Below are positions 44,848 through 55,105 of a stretch of DNA of 64,000 nt, one piece after another (positions within the stretch are counted from its first letter, which is position 1; each line of letters begins with the position of its first letter). Source of the stretch: Trichomonas vaginalis G3 (lineage: Eukaryota; Parabasalia; Trichomonadida; Trichomonadidae); assembly GCF_026262505.1 (NCBI RefSeq), contig NC_067204.1, forward strand, positions 14,898,522 through 14,962,521, written 5' to 3'. Both the position numbers and the translations under genes were made by a program. The notes beneath the pieces were generated by a model. That model was given only the letters and a program-made list of their open reading frames with translations. It did no database searches and was not told the DNA's origin.

Positions 44848-45546
44848 TTAGAACCACTCGAGGTTCTCCTTACGGTTGTTGAGCTTGTCACCGTCAATGT
44901 GTCTGACCTTCGTCTTCTTGTCTGGATTTGGAACCCATTGAATTGCGACAAGCTTGCCCATGGAGATTGAACCGCGATTCCGAAGGTTAAGGTTCAAGTG
45001 TCCCAAGTTGTTGAGGACTGGGGTAAGAACCTTGCCTGTCTCCTTGTTGCGGATTTGGTATGGGTAGGGTTGGGAAATTTCGTAACCGTCATCGGCAACA
45101 AGGGTTGCCCATGTAGCGGCTTCAGGAACTTCTTCGTGTTTCTCTTCTTCCTCTTCTTCCTCTTCTTCCTCTTCTTCGACAATTCCTTCTTCAATTTGGT
45201 ACTCACGAAGTACGGTGTTGCATGTTCTGTCCTTTCCGAGTACCTTCCAGATGGCGTCTATCTCTTCGAAGAAACGGTAGATGAGTCTGGCAAGGTCTCG
45301 GTTCTCTCTCTCGTAATTGCGCAAGGTTTCCGCGAAATCGTTCAGGCATTTCTCATTGGAAGCTTGGTTCATGAGGACATCGGCTTTAAGTTCCTTCATC
45401 TCTGTCATAAGACTACTTTGGAGAGTCTTAATGGTGTTTGTCAGATGAGCTTTCAATTGGGCAATTTGAATTTGAATTGGGCGCTTGTCTGGCAACCTTG
45501 AAAGGACATCTGCCATTGTGTTCGGCTTCGGTGCTTGTTCGGACAT
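44848..45546 (-). CDS. coiled-coil protein with C-terminal HNH-like module
   Basis: 232 residues from 45546 (MSEQAPKPNTMADVLSRLPD). Residues ~25-110 are a probable coiled coil, ~125-140 an uninterrupted Glu run, and ~160-232 an HNH-type module (GKLVAIQWVPNPDKKTKVRH, then IDGDKLNNRKENLEWF). The protein stops right at NLEWF, where HNH_3 proteins usually continue, so the nuclease part may be truncated. The N-terminal coiled coil is unusual for a free-standing homing endonuclease. GC content is higher than in the surroundings. Confidence 0.6.
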   Translation of the reverse strand: MSEQAPKPNTMADVLSRLPDKRPIQIQIAQLKAHLTNTIKTLQSSLMTEMKELKADVLMNQASNEKCLNDFAETLRNYERENRDLARLIYRFFEEIDAIWKVLGKDRTCNTVLREYQIEEGIVEEEEEEEEEEEEKHEEVPEAATWATLVADDGYEISQPYPYQIRNKETGKVLTPVLNNLGHLNLNLRNRGSISMGKLVAIQWVPNPDKKTKVRHIDGDKLNNRKENLEWF

Positions 45547-45578
45547 CGAAAAAATGAAGTGGTTTGAGAATGACGGTT

Positions 45579-45850
45579 TTACTTCAAAAAGCTGGTTATG
45601 ACAGTTAAGTCATACAACAAGTTTAAAATAATATCTTGCTCTTCTTCTGAACGTTTGTTGTCTCTTCCGATAAAAGTTTCGAACATGAGAACCAAAAAAC
45701 GTTTTTTGAGGAACCGAAAGAGTTCAGGCAAATTTTCATATTCTGGATATGTTGGGAGCAGTTCAAAACATCTGAGCTGACTTTCGGACAAAATTGGGAC
45801 AATGTCAGAAAATTCATCTTTGGTCGGACTGCTTGAAGTTAGTATACATA
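45579..45850 (-). pseudogene. C-terminal fragment of an unidentified gene
   Basis: An open frame without ATG near its beginning reads SPTKDEFSDIVPILSESQLR and LPELFRFLKKRFLVLMFETF to a stop at 45579. It has the composition of a real helical protein, but its N-terminus ends at the hairpin at 45847. Probably a gene truncated at the B1/B2 junction. Confidence 0.35.
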
Positions 45851-45893
45851 ACAAAGGTACGACGGCACTGCGTTCCACCGTACCCCTGTTATG
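45847..45893. repeat. imperfect 15-bp inverted repeat (possible element junction)
   Basis: CATAACAAAGGTACG at 45847-45861 pairs with CGTACCCCTGTTATG at 45879-45893 with two mismatches. It sits where B1-type genes end and B2-type genes begin, so it may be a structure left at the junction or a terminator. Confidence 0.5.
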
Positions 45894-46041
45894 TGAATTT
45901 GACACTTTACGAAATCGTTAACGTATATTTTACAACACAAACGACAACACTAACTTAACCTTAAATATTTACAAAGCCGCAAATCACTTCACCTCACTAA
46001 CGTTTTCACAAACGACTTCACTACTGTAAAAATAAACGTTC
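45894..46041. other. non-coding stretch at the B1/B2 junction
   Basis: About 150 bp rich in short ACTTCAC, AACGAC and CTAACG words (TTCACCTCACTAACGTTTTC) with no gene. No copy of the 37-bp terminal repeat is present here, so the boundary is not a clean element end. Confidence 0.45.
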
Positions 46042-46362
46042 TCACTTACAAAAGTATTGCAACTCCTCCCATTGCTGTGCTTCATATAACAGCTCATAAT
46101 CTTCTGACTCACTTTCTTCTTCATATAGGTCAAAATCACTGTCATAGTTTATACCTGTAAGTTTTGACAAAGCTAATGAAACACGCTTACCGTTTGTATC
46201 ATATGCTTGTATAAACTTTCCATTATGCTGGTAGTCATAAACGCTCAAACTAACTTTACCCTTTCTCCCTCGTATCTGATAGAATGTATTTTCACGAGGA
46301 ACGAAGAACAAGTTCTTGAACTCATGACCGTTGTAGTTTGTTATCTCAATAGTTTTCGTCAT
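46042..46362 (-). CDS. stand-alone DNA-binding-like module related to HNH C-termini
   Basis: 106 residues from 46362 (MTKTIEITNYNGHEFKNLFF). The segment FYQIRGRKGKVSLSVYDYQ, then FIQAYDTNGKRVSLALSKLT, aligns with the C-terminal module of the HNH genes (FYFYTGVNYRKLQVCF, NTRDTDGKYVPIFLNKFK). The HNH core itself is absent. The C-terminus is acidic (YEEESESEDYELLYE). It may be a remnant or a repressor-like derivative. A hairpin cassette lies ~100 bp upstream of its start. Confidence 0.5.
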   Translation of the reverse strand: MTKTIEITNYNGHEFKNLFFVPRENTFYQIRGRKGKVSLSVYDYQHNGKFIQAYDTNGKRVSLALSKLTGINYDSDFDLYEEESESEDYELLYEAQQWEELQYFCK

Positions 46363-46440
46363 TTATATAAAAATAAATAAAAAATAAACTTAAAATTAAT
46401 GATATCACCACCCTCACACGTATGAAAACATAGCACAAAA

Positions 46441-46500
46441 ATAAATTTAGGTGAAGTGGTGAGATTCTCACCTCTTTTTCACCTCTTTTTTCACCCTGTT
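46441..46500. repeat. dispersed hairpin cassette, GGTGAGA/TCTCACC type
   Basis: GGTGAGA-T-TCTCACC (46458-46472) followed by two CACCTCTTTTTTC-like repeats, preceded by AAATTTAGGTGAAG. It is the B2 member of the cassette family of element A and has yet another arm sequence with preserved pairing. Confidence 0.7.
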
Positions 46501-46510
46501 GAATCATTGC

Positions 46511-46746
46511 TTATAACTCTCTTCCTTTCTCCAACTCTTCTAACTTCTTCTTAAGTTCAGCAATGTTGTCCTCATGAAGTTTAATCTTTCTCAAAATTCC
46601 TTCTTTATCTAATGGTTGCTTTATCTTTCTAAAACTGAACTCTACCATCCTTCATAGTATGAACGTAAAAACCTTCTGGAATAATTCCTGATTTAATGTA
46701 TTCTACCAAAAAACTTTTGCATTGCTTCAGTGACTTTATTTGTCAT
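46511..46746 (-). pseudogene. small helical protein (two frameshifts)
   Basis: The ATG at 46746 gives MTNKVTEAMQKF, then a frame change leads to IKSGIIPEGFYVHTMKDGRV, and another to a helical tail LHEDNIAELKKKLEELEKGR ending at 46511. No family is recognised. Confidence 0.45.
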
Positions 46747-46794
46747 TTCAATCAAATAAAAATTTTAATATTAAATAAAAATAACGTTCTTTTT

Positions 46795-47265
46795 TCAGTA
46801 AGGAAACGCAGGAGTTTTACGATTTATTTGAGGAGTAGGTTCTGGTTTAAATGTTGGAGTCGGTTTAGGAGTTGACTTTTGAATAGGAGTTTGTACTTCC
46901 ATAGGTTCAGGAGTCATTGAAGGTTTTGCTTGTGAAGGCGTTGGTTTTGACGTTGGTTTTGGCGAAGGTGTTGGAGTTTGTTTAACTTCAGCTACTTCAG
47001 TATTATTTACAACATTTGCTTTATTTCTTTTCAACATCATAACTGCTCCTGCTATAGCTAGCAAACCTAGTGGGAGACCATATCTTATATAAGGACTTGA
47101 CCAAATGCTATTTTTGACAGGAGCTGGTGGAACACCTAACCTTGGTGAGACTGCTCTTTGCCATTGTGCAGCTCGTAAGAAATATTCAATAGGTGCTCCA
47201 TAATCGTTTGGTAAAGTTTGTTTCATAGATGGTGAAGGTTCACGAGAACTTGATGAAGAACTCAT
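46795..47265 (-). CDS. single-pass membrane protein with proline/threonine-rich tail
   Basis: 156 residues from 47265 (MSSSSSSREPSPSMKQTLPN). A membrane segment YGLPLGLLAIAGAVMML lies at ~85-101, followed by LKRNK and a long low-complexity tail of Pro, Thr, Lys and Ser (KQTPTPSPKPTSKPTPS). There is no signal peptide. The position next to the MCP and the membrane segment suggest a virion membrane or vertex protein, which is inference. Confidence 0.55.
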   Translation of the reverse strand: MSSSSSSREPSPSMKQTLPNDYGAPIEYFLRAAQWQRAVSPRLGVPPAPVKNSIWSSPYIRYGLPLGLLAIAGAVMMLKRNKANVVNNTEVAEVKQTPTPSPKPTSKPTPSQAKPSMTPEPMEVQTPIQKSTPKPTPTFKPEPTPQINRKTPAFPY

Positions 47266-47294
47266 TTATAAGCTTTAAAATAAACGTTCATCCT

Positions 47295-48871
47295 TTATTC
47301 CTCACTGTCGTCCGCAGCTAAGTTATAGTCATCTAATCTTATTATGGGATTCCATTAGCACGCACCTGAATGGCAAAGCAACAATCCCTCATAAATCCAA
47401 TAAGTGGCTTTGGTACATTTTCAGTTGCTAGTTCAATAGGTCCTTTAACAGACAATTTGTATGTTATTGGAGCAGTAGATGTTTGACCTTGCTGGAAGCA
47501 AAAGTCCACTTCTGTTTGGAAAACCACATAAGAAATGTGTGTTGTCATAGCTATCCCATTTATGTTCCACACACTACCATCATCCACCAATGACCTCATA
47601 ACATCTTCATTAAATCCAATCATATCATTGTTTGTATTGCAAGCGTTCGCAACCATTTCATAAAATACAGGTCCATATGATTTTTTCAGGTTCTGCAGGC
47701 ATATTTCCATAAGCTCCCATGGAAAGCTGAAGATATTTAAACTTAGGGTTCTCAAAATTAACATAATAGTTGTCTTTCTTTCTAAATAATGCCCAAATAC
47801 TTTTAACATTAATAGGCGTATAAGCTGCTGTAAATATTGCACTTGAACTATCTGTATTCTTTGAGAATGAACCGTCCATAGGAATCCAATCCATAACTTT
47901 AACAGGAAAACATAAAGCCTCGTTTGTATAATGTTCTACAAGTTCTGTATAAATGTTAGGGTCTAAAGAGAATGATTTTGGATGAATGAAACATTCATTA
48001 AAATCCATCTTTGTTCGAAATAGTTGCTGGGTTACAGTTGTAATAGTAACTGTTCCACTAGCTTCTATTGCCTTCGTTATCATAGTGAATGGTTCATTCC
48101 ATGGAACAAATTTATTTGTCGGTGGATTTGAATCTGAAGCAAATGCAACTTTAAGAGTTGGATTGAAAGCAACGATATCATTTACAGATATAGATGTGCA
48201 TTGTAAGGCGTCGCTACTGAACTTTACTTTAAGCTGAATGTTTCCTGCAAAAGCAGGAATAAATCGAATAGCTTCTAATGGAAGGAATCTTCTAACAGGA
48301 ATTCTTAAACGAAGCTTAAAATCAAATGATTTCCTGCTGTAATTGGACCACTAACAATTTGTCCTGTTCTGCATGTTCCCGAATGACTCCATACATCTTC
48401 ATGTCGAGTCTTTGAGAAAACATCTACTTTCTTTATTTGTTCGGTAGTTTGTGAGTTTGAAGTTATATATGCTTCTTCTCTTGCGTTGTCTTGAGAATAT
48501 ACGATACGACCATTTGCAAGGATTTGATATCCAGCAACTGCATAGAAAGCGTCATCGAAACCAATCCAAAATCCTGGTGGGTTTGTTTTATTGGAACCTG
48601 AACCAATTTCTTTATCTACAATAAATTGACCTTCCATTTTATACGTAATGAATGTATTGTAAAGGTCCAACATATTTTCACCAGGAGGTGAGAGATTGAA
48701 TGTTACCCATGTGTTATCTTTAGCAGTTCCAGGTTGTGATGGAATCTTTGCGTCAGAATATTTTCTATTAGTGTCACCAATTTGAACTGCATTGTCTATG
48801 ATATCGAAATATGAGCGAATCTGATGAATATGCTCTGCTGGAGTAAATTCGTTTAGCTGTTCGTTCTGCAT
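47295..48871 (-). pseudogene. major capsid protein, B2 lineage (frameshifted)
   Basis: The start at 48871 (MQNEQLNEFTPAEHIHQIRS) is open to about 48305; the frame then changes near 48320, 47690 and 47345, with a last acidic segment ending at 47295. The body includes RRFLPLEAIRFIPAFAGNIQ, the place equivalent to LPNWAGKISIE in the element A MCP, and a long strand-rich C-terminal half (DFNECFIHPKSFSLDPNIY). Total size ~525 codons, as in A. The two MCPs are clearly different lineages. Confidence 0.72.
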
Positions 48872-48897
48872 GTATTTACTTCAGAAAAAATATCTAT

Positions 48898-49326
48898 TTA
48901 CTTCATTATTCTCACTCTTCTTCTTGGCATTCGTGGTGGAAGTTGTTTCTTGACATTTTCAATGAACTGTACATTCTCTTTTGTCTCAACTTCTTTCACT
49001 GGTGGGTCAGGGTTCTTTGACTCGGTTTGCTTTTCAATGAAATTCACGAACTTTGTAATAAGCTCTTGGTTCGTTATTGAAAGAACATCTGGCTTCTTTT
49101 CTTCTGGTTCTATTGACTTTTCAGTTTGAATAGAAGGTTTTATATAGGCTTCGCCCTCGGTGCCATGCACCTTAATGTTGTCGCTCTCTGTATTCGCTAA
49201 TGGAACCTTTCTTTTTCTTACATATATTTTACCATCTTTACTCTGACTTACGTAATAGAAAGGATGTTGTATTCCTCTGGCGTCATTTAATATAATAGAC
49301 TCTCGTTCTGATTTTGACAAGCTCAT
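48898..49326 (-). CDS. conserved element protein, B2 member, next to MCP
   Basis: 142 residues from 49326 (MSLSKSERESIILNDARGIQ). The N-terminal third aligns in pattern with the proteins at 3483-4065 and 41740-42325 (KSERESIILNDAR with TDEEKNSIIESAR; IYVRKRKVPLAN with ASISKKKQTLTN; EGEAYIKP with DGKVYFTD). The C-terminus is basic (PPRMPRRRVRIMK). It is intact. The function is unknown; linkage to the MCP here suggests a structural role. Two short GC hairpins (49147-49155, 49159-49171) lie inside its coding sequence. Confidence 0.6.
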   Translation of the reverse strand: MSLSKSERESIILNDARGIQHPFYYVSQSKDGKIYVRKRKVPLANTESDNIKVHGTEGEAYIKPSIQTEKSIEPEEKKPDVLSITNQELITKFVNFIEKQTESKNPDPPVKEVETKENVQFIENVKKQLPPRMPRRRVRIMK

Positions 49327-49371
49327 TTTACATCGGTTAAAGTTTTAATTTTGTTTTTTATCTGCAGTCAA

Positions 49372-49644
49372 ATGACTCAGACAAGCCCTACGGACAAGAC
49401 CCAAGGGGTCATAGATGTTGAAGCATTGAAGAAAGAAATTCGTGAGCAAATTTTATCCGAACTGAAGGAACAAAAGCCAGAGAGACCAAAGAGAAAACTT
49501 TGTGAAAAACAACTTGCTGCATTAGCTGCTGGAAGACAAAAGAACCCACGTTTGCTGGCGAAGAAAGCTAGAGAAGAAGCTGAAGCAAAAGCTAGAGAAG
49601 AAGCTGAAGCAAAAGCTAAAGAAGCTGAAGCAAAGAAAGAGTAA
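49372..49644 (+). CDS. small charged protein with EAEAKA repeats
   Basis: 90 residues from the ATG at 49372 (MTQTSPTDKTQGVIDVEALK); the frame is open further upstream only from a TTG. The middle is basic (PERPKRKLCEKQLAALAAGR) and the C-terminus is a repeated helix of REEAEAKA units. It lies divergent to 48898-49326 and just before the minor capsid-like gene. No family is recognised. Confidence 0.5.
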   Translation: MTQTSPTDKTQGVIDVEALKKEIREQILSELKEQKPERPKRKLCEKQLAALAAGRQKNPRLLAKKAREEAEAKAREEAEAKAKEAEAKKE

Positions 49645-49668
49645 ATGTGTTATTTTTATCGGAACTAA

Positions 49669-50527
49669 ATGTATAGACAAATACCTTTATCTGTTGTGTT
49701 CAGTAGTGAAAACCCTGACGTCAAAATAAAGGGGAACAGAGTAACGTTTAAGTTTCCAACAGACTGGATTGTGAACATAAATGAAGAGAAGTACATTGGC
49801 ATAACATCTATGTATATAACACGTGCTTTCAGAAAGGTTGACTTTATACTTCAAGTCGAGATAGAAAATGACGAACAGTCTTTAAGCGCCCAAAACATTC
49901 ACATATACAAATACTTTAAAGACGATACAACATTGTTGCAATGTATGATTTCATTTAATGAGATGTTCGAGAAAAAGTTCAACATTGAAGTACAAACTTT
50001 ACAGCCTTTACGTGAGTTTCTTGCACAACTGAAAGAAGAAGGTAGTCAGCCACAACTTATAGACTTTCATTATGAATTTAATGAAAATGAAGATGGAACA
50101 CATGACTGTCAGTTTGTTGTATTCTCACCATTCAATGAAGTCGCTAAAGAGAAAGAAAATCCATTACGTATAAGATTTCAAAATCTCTGAACCAAGTGAT
50201 GATTTCAAGAATGTTTTCAATTATGATGCAATGCTTCCGAGGAAAAATGAATTTTCAAAGATTGTAACACCTGACATTTGGGATAGAAAGCAAGCTATAT
50301 TATATTCAAACTTAAGTAAGGGAGTTGAAAATGAGTTCATTGGTCATACAAGAACTTCACCACTTCCTAACCCTAAATACTATAAATTAACTGGCTTCAA
50401 TCGTGAGTTTTGGATAGACATGTTCTCCACTCATGACCATAACTGCCCAGTGTTCTTGCCTCCAGATGGGAAGGACTGTCTCTACATTGAAGCACAACTC
50501 TTAAACTCTACCATCGCAGTATTGTAA
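49669..50527 (+). pseudogene. minor capsid (penton-like) candidate, B2 (one frameshift)
   Basis: The start at 49669 (MYRQIPLSVVFSSENPDVKI) is open to 50190; the next frame continues from about 50187 (SEPSDDFKNVFNYDAMLPRK) to 50527, so one indel near 50187 splits it. FPTDWIVNINEEKYIGITSM corresponds to YRFDFPIRWLQSP..KAIGF in 4845-5705, and NREFWIDMF to SDFQVWF. About 285 codons, the same size as that family. It follows TATTTTTATCGGAACTAA, a typical element leader. Confidence 0.5.
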
Positions 50528-50554
50528 AATCTACGCTAGCTTATTTTTATCACG

Positions 50555-50670
50555 AATGACCTCATTGCTGACAAAAATAAATGACCTCATTCATGATCTC
50601 ATTGCTGACCTCATTCATGACCTCATTGCTGACCTCATTCATGACCTCATTGCTGACAAAAATAAATGAC
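50555..50670. repeat. GACCTCATT(C/G) tandem repeat
   Basis: Alternating GACCTCATTCAT and GACCTCATTGCT units (24-bp period) with AAAAATAAAT inserts, filling the gap between the minor capsid-like gene and the 3' end of PolB on the other strand. It contains ATGACCTCATT words that may be terminator- or enhancer-like. Confidence 0.8.
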
Positions 50671-50671
50671 C

Positions 50672-53600
50672 TCAGAACTTCAACTTACGAATAAAGCTTG
50701 TTTTAGTCGTTATTGAGAAGTTAAACTTTTCAGCAAAGCAAGGACTAGAAGACTTACATAAGTCAAATCCAATCTCTTGACCGTCATAAAGTGCTTTATA
50801 TAACTTCATAACACTGAACTCAGAGTCTTTGTCAAATTTTCCTTGCGGAACCATTAAACCTTTATCTTCATCATAGAAACACTGAACAGAGTCAGGAAAC
50901 ATTTCATTAGCGGTTAAAGCAATAACATCTTGCTTCACGCCTTTCATTCTGCAGTGAAATGCAACTTCATTTAAATCATTCGTGAGTAAGTCTATGTAAG
51001 TCTTCTTTCCACAAAATATTGACTTGTATGCTAAACTTTGTTTATCTTTTGTGATTTCTGCAAAGTCGCTATGAAATTGACCAAGGTTTTTACCAATGAG
51101 AACTCTTCCATAACGTTTCTCAAACTCTTCAGCTAAACGAGGGATATCTTCATTGTAGAGATGCATACTGTCCGTATCGCTATAAAAGATGTCCATTCCT
51201 AAGTCCTCAGCAGTACAGAATACTTCACACATTATTCTCTTCGACATAGACAGAATGTTAACACCAAGTGGACAGAAGTTAAAGTGTCTGCAAATGCTTT
51301 TCGTTAGCTTGAAAATAGTTTTATCTGAACCATCCAAACCTTCGAACTTCACTATATGGTTTGTAGTTTCTGATGGCATATCTTATAGCATCTTTGTCAT
51401 CTACTATGGTTATTTTTGACTCAATAGGAGATAGAATAGTTTTGCCATAAATACTGTTCAGAATGAGCTTTATATTTTCTTGCAAAGGATTTCCTTCTTT
51501 CTTATACTTTAACCTTAACTCAAACAACTTCTTTACTTCATCTCTTATTCTAATATCTCTGTTTCCATCGTAATAGTATCCTTGCAACACTTCACATTTG
51601 ACACCTTGATATTTTATGAGGTCTTGTAATGTTATATGGTCAACATACATTAAACAGCAAGTGTTTGAACTTCTGGGAACGTTAAGTTCTGGATTTAGTT
51701 CAGGGTCACAAACTATTAAAGGAAAGTGTCTATGTATTCCAATCTCTGTTATCTTAATGAGAACAAAGAAGCCAGACATAAACTTTTCACCAATGGGTTC
51801 CTTTTGGTCGTCATCGAATAAATGTCTCATGAGATACTCTGTGCTTAACATTTCTTTCTTCATAACCTTTGGAATACCTTCTAAAGTATAAAGTCTTGCT
51901 ATAGCTGATGGATATAATGAAACAGCGTCGAAATCAGCAATGAATTTCTCTTTACTCTTTTGTTTAATGTTATCTGACAGCATACATCTTCCACCTTGAA
52001 TGCATCTCGAAATAAATTCTCTTGGTTTATTTGAGAGGTCATAAAGATTTCCATTCGGGAAGTATACTCTGTTCTCAAACAATTTGTTAGCAATTGAACA
52101 AATGCTAACGTAATCATAAACGTTTAAATCAAACTCTTTCAATATATCATTGCGGAACTTAACAAAACCTTCTCTTAAAATTCTTACATCTTGTTTGCAA
52201 TAAAATGTGCTATACTTTTCTAAGTCGAAGTGGTTTTCATCTATTCTGCAACCTTTGATGGAATCTATGTTTTTCATGAACGTATCCGCATCCCGGATAA
52301 ACTTACATGCTTCAGAAATGACACCAGTTCTGTTGTCATTTGCTAACAAAACACTGCTGTAGTAGTTGTATGGAAATACTTCTTTCGGTCCTGTTTGTAA
52401 GTTAAACATAGCAGGAAATAGTTTAAGCTTCTTATTTATAACACTGTAAGAGTCTTTTATAATAATTGCCCTTCCTTTATATAAGCCAGTTATTTGCATT
52501 GTTCGTGAACCTTTAATGATGGGAGTTCCTTTCACTTCTGTCATGTGTCTTAAGATGAAGTTTATATCATAACTGAGGTTATGGAAATATATTAAACTCT
52601 TGTCAGGAAGTCGTTCCAAAAATTCTGTTGCACAGTTCTGACCCCAAATGCTTTCACTCACTGAACCATCTTCACTGTCATAACAAATGTTAAAGGCTTT
52701 ATGAAAGCCGTCGTCTGTGCTACACTCAAAGTCAGCAAAGAAAACGTGCTCAGGAATGAACTTACATTTAGCTTTATTTACTTCTTTTGACTCTGCTTTC
52801 TCCTTCAGTTGTACACAATACTTTGGAGCATATGTCAAATCTTTAAATGGTGCAAGGTTCTGTTTATATAAGTCAGTCGTATATGTGAAAAGTTCTCCAT
52901 AAGAAATAGGTTCGAAATATTTGCACTCCCACAATGTTTTCATAACATCCCATAACGGTGTTGTTCTATCATAACGAACTACATATTTGTTCTCTCTCTT
53001 TGTATAAATCTTCATCTGTTTCTCAATGTTCATTCCACCACACTCCTTCAAGATTTCTATATAGTTGCGAATGAAATATGTTGTCATTGGTAATCTTTCG
53101 TTTAGCATGTAGTGGTCTTCAACAAGAAGTAAGTCAATAGTTCGAACAGTTTCACATTCTTTTGGTATATATCTCTTTATTTCATTATGTCTTGAGTCAT
53201 TGAAATAACCAATGGTAACATTAAATGCTATACCAGTTGCGTCAGAAATTTCTTGTACTTTACTTTGAGGAAAGTCTCTAACACGAATGACTTCTCTCAT
53301 GTGGTCAATAGTTTCTCATTTACTCCAGCCTGAATGCAAGCATAAACGAAACAATTGTCTTCTGTCATAAGTGTTGCAGTTCTTTTGTTCAGTTCATTGA
53401 AGATTTGGTAGCGTTCAAGATTTATAGGTAATGTGCAAAGATACTTCCAGAACTGACCGCTTCTCTTCTTATAAAACTTCTTTTCACCATTATCTTTCCA
53501 AAAGCTTTCTATAAGTGCTGGGTTTCCTGTTTGCTTAAGAGCTTCCAAAATGGCTTTCTGGTCATTTGTCAGTGTGCTTTCATCTCTATATGGTCTTTTT

Positions 53601-54521
53601 TGGTTTGCCTTTCTTTACATCTGACATCGTTAAGCCTTCATATTCTGTTAAATCATACATCTTTATTTCAGTAAGATTCTTTATGTTTGTCAAGAAGAAG
53701 TCATAGTGCATTTCAACAATACCTGCAGCATTTGCTTCTATCTCTGATATAAAGTTCTCCTTCAAGAGCTGATGTAGTAATGTTCCAATATTATTGAGGT
53801 TTAACGTAGAACATTCATACTTTCCACCAAGTTTATAACATACCATCCATCTTTGTTGGGAGTTTATTTTAATTTTCTCTAAGAGTCTCATGAAAACCTT
53901 ACCGAAATGTTTGTGTAAGTAGTCTCTGTTTGGTTCATCTAAAACTTCGATGTTAAAGTCAATGAGTCTATTGCCTGACTTCACATTTCTCTTCCTATTC
54001 TCTTCATCTTTCTTTAACCATCTCTCACCTTCTTTTGGTTTGTCGTCAATGGAACGAATGGCATCGTTAGCTTTGCGAACTTGTTCTATAGCACTTTTAA
54101 ACATCTCTCTTCTCTGTTGTTTCAGTGTGTCGTCTCTTCTTCTTGTTTCACCGACGTTTGAGTTCGTAAGTTCAAACATTTCTTGACGAACATCATGCGA
54201 AAGAGCTTTACGAGTATGACCAACGTTCGCATTTGTTATGTCAAACATTTCTCTTCTTACTTCATGAGGTACTGAACGTCTATGATATAAGTCAATAACA
54301 ATGTCATTTAAAGGAAATACTCTTGCATGGACTTCGTCCTCGCCGCGTTGCGGATTTATGAACTCATGAATTCTATCATAAGTTATTTCACCATTGTAGT
54401 CTTTAATGAAGTCAGCGAGTGCTTTTTTGTTTGTTGCGTAATGCTTTGCAACATCTATGTTAGCTTCTGTAAGAAGTTGTTTTATTTCCGAGTGTTCTAA
54501 CCTAGATAACTTCCGATACAT
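50672..54521 (-). pseudogene. protein-primed-type family B DNA polymerase, full domain set (frameshifted)
   Basis: The ATG at 54521 (MYRKLSRLEHSEIKQLLTEA) starts a ~1,280-codon gene with frame changes near 53590, 53315 and 51345. In order: a repeat-like helical N-terminus (DVRQEMFELTNSNVGETRR), a Cys region (EDNCFVYACIQAG, ~53350) and a His region (VEDHYMLNERL, ~53110) resembling an OTU-like pair, Exo I FFADFECS (~52735), Exo II YFHNLSYDINF, Exo III FYCKQDVRIL, motif A DFDAVSLYPSA (~51935), motif B LILNSIYGKTIL, motif C FYSDTDSMHLY (~51170) and KKTY. It is the replicative polymerase of the B2 lineage. The B1 enzyme shares the N-terminal parts but lacks the exonuclease. Confidence 0.88.
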
Positions 54522-54613
54522 CTTTAGTAGGAAATAAAAAAAAATATTTTTTGAAAAAATTAGATTAGATTTTTTAAAGTTATTTTTCAAAATAATTTAA
54601 TATTTTTATTTTA

Positions 54614-55087
54614 ATGAAACACATGCAAGATTGCAAGTTCTTTTCATACAATGCTCTCGCTACTGCCATCAAGAATGAGTTCAATAATGCTTCAAATGTT
54701 AATGTTATCTTTAACAAGAAGTTTGTGAAAGAATCTAAGTTTGGTCAGTATGTCAGACCATTAGCTATCGTCATTGACCGCAAACGTTATACTTCACAAG
54801 AGTTAGCAGTAGTTTTGAAACAAAAGAGTTTCTTCGTGAATGTCAAAGATACTCATTATACTGTCATAAAGAACTCTAACATTGACTTCTTCAGTATTGC
54901 TTTAAATCTTTCCGAACAGAAAGAATATAAGAAGGGTGAAACAAATGTGAAATATTATCCTTCATCTCTGAAGACAATAACGAACAAAGATGTTATACAG
55001 AAATTCTTACCAAAGGTTGAAGAAGCTTCTATTGACATTGACGAAGGAAGTGAAATGGTTGAAGAAATTGACCCTGACGTCATTTAA
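54614..55087 (+). CDS. unidentified 157-residue element protein
   Basis: Starts MKHMQDCKFFSYNALATAIK, preceded by AATATTTTTATTTTA. It has mixed alpha/beta composition (VRPLAIVIDRKRYTSQELAV, FVNVKDTHYTVIKNSN) and an acidic C-terminus (IDIDEGSEMVEEIDPDVI). It is divergent from PolB, 92 bp away, and might act in replication. No family is recognised. Confidence 0.6.
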   Translation: MKHMQDCKFFSYNALATAIKNEFNNASNVNVIFNKKFVKESKFGQYVRPLAIVIDRKRYTSQELAVVLKQKSFFVNVKDTHYTVIKNSNIDFFSIALNLSEQKEYKKGETNVKYYPSSLKTITNKDVIQKFLPKVEEASIDIDEGSEMVEEIDPDVI

Positions 55088-55105
55088 GCAAAAATATATT
55101 TTTGG

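Noticed and set aside
45894-46041. Terminal inverted repeat at the B1/B2 junction
   Set aside because: No match to the 37-bp repeat at 20274 or 35692 and no direct duplication could be recognised.
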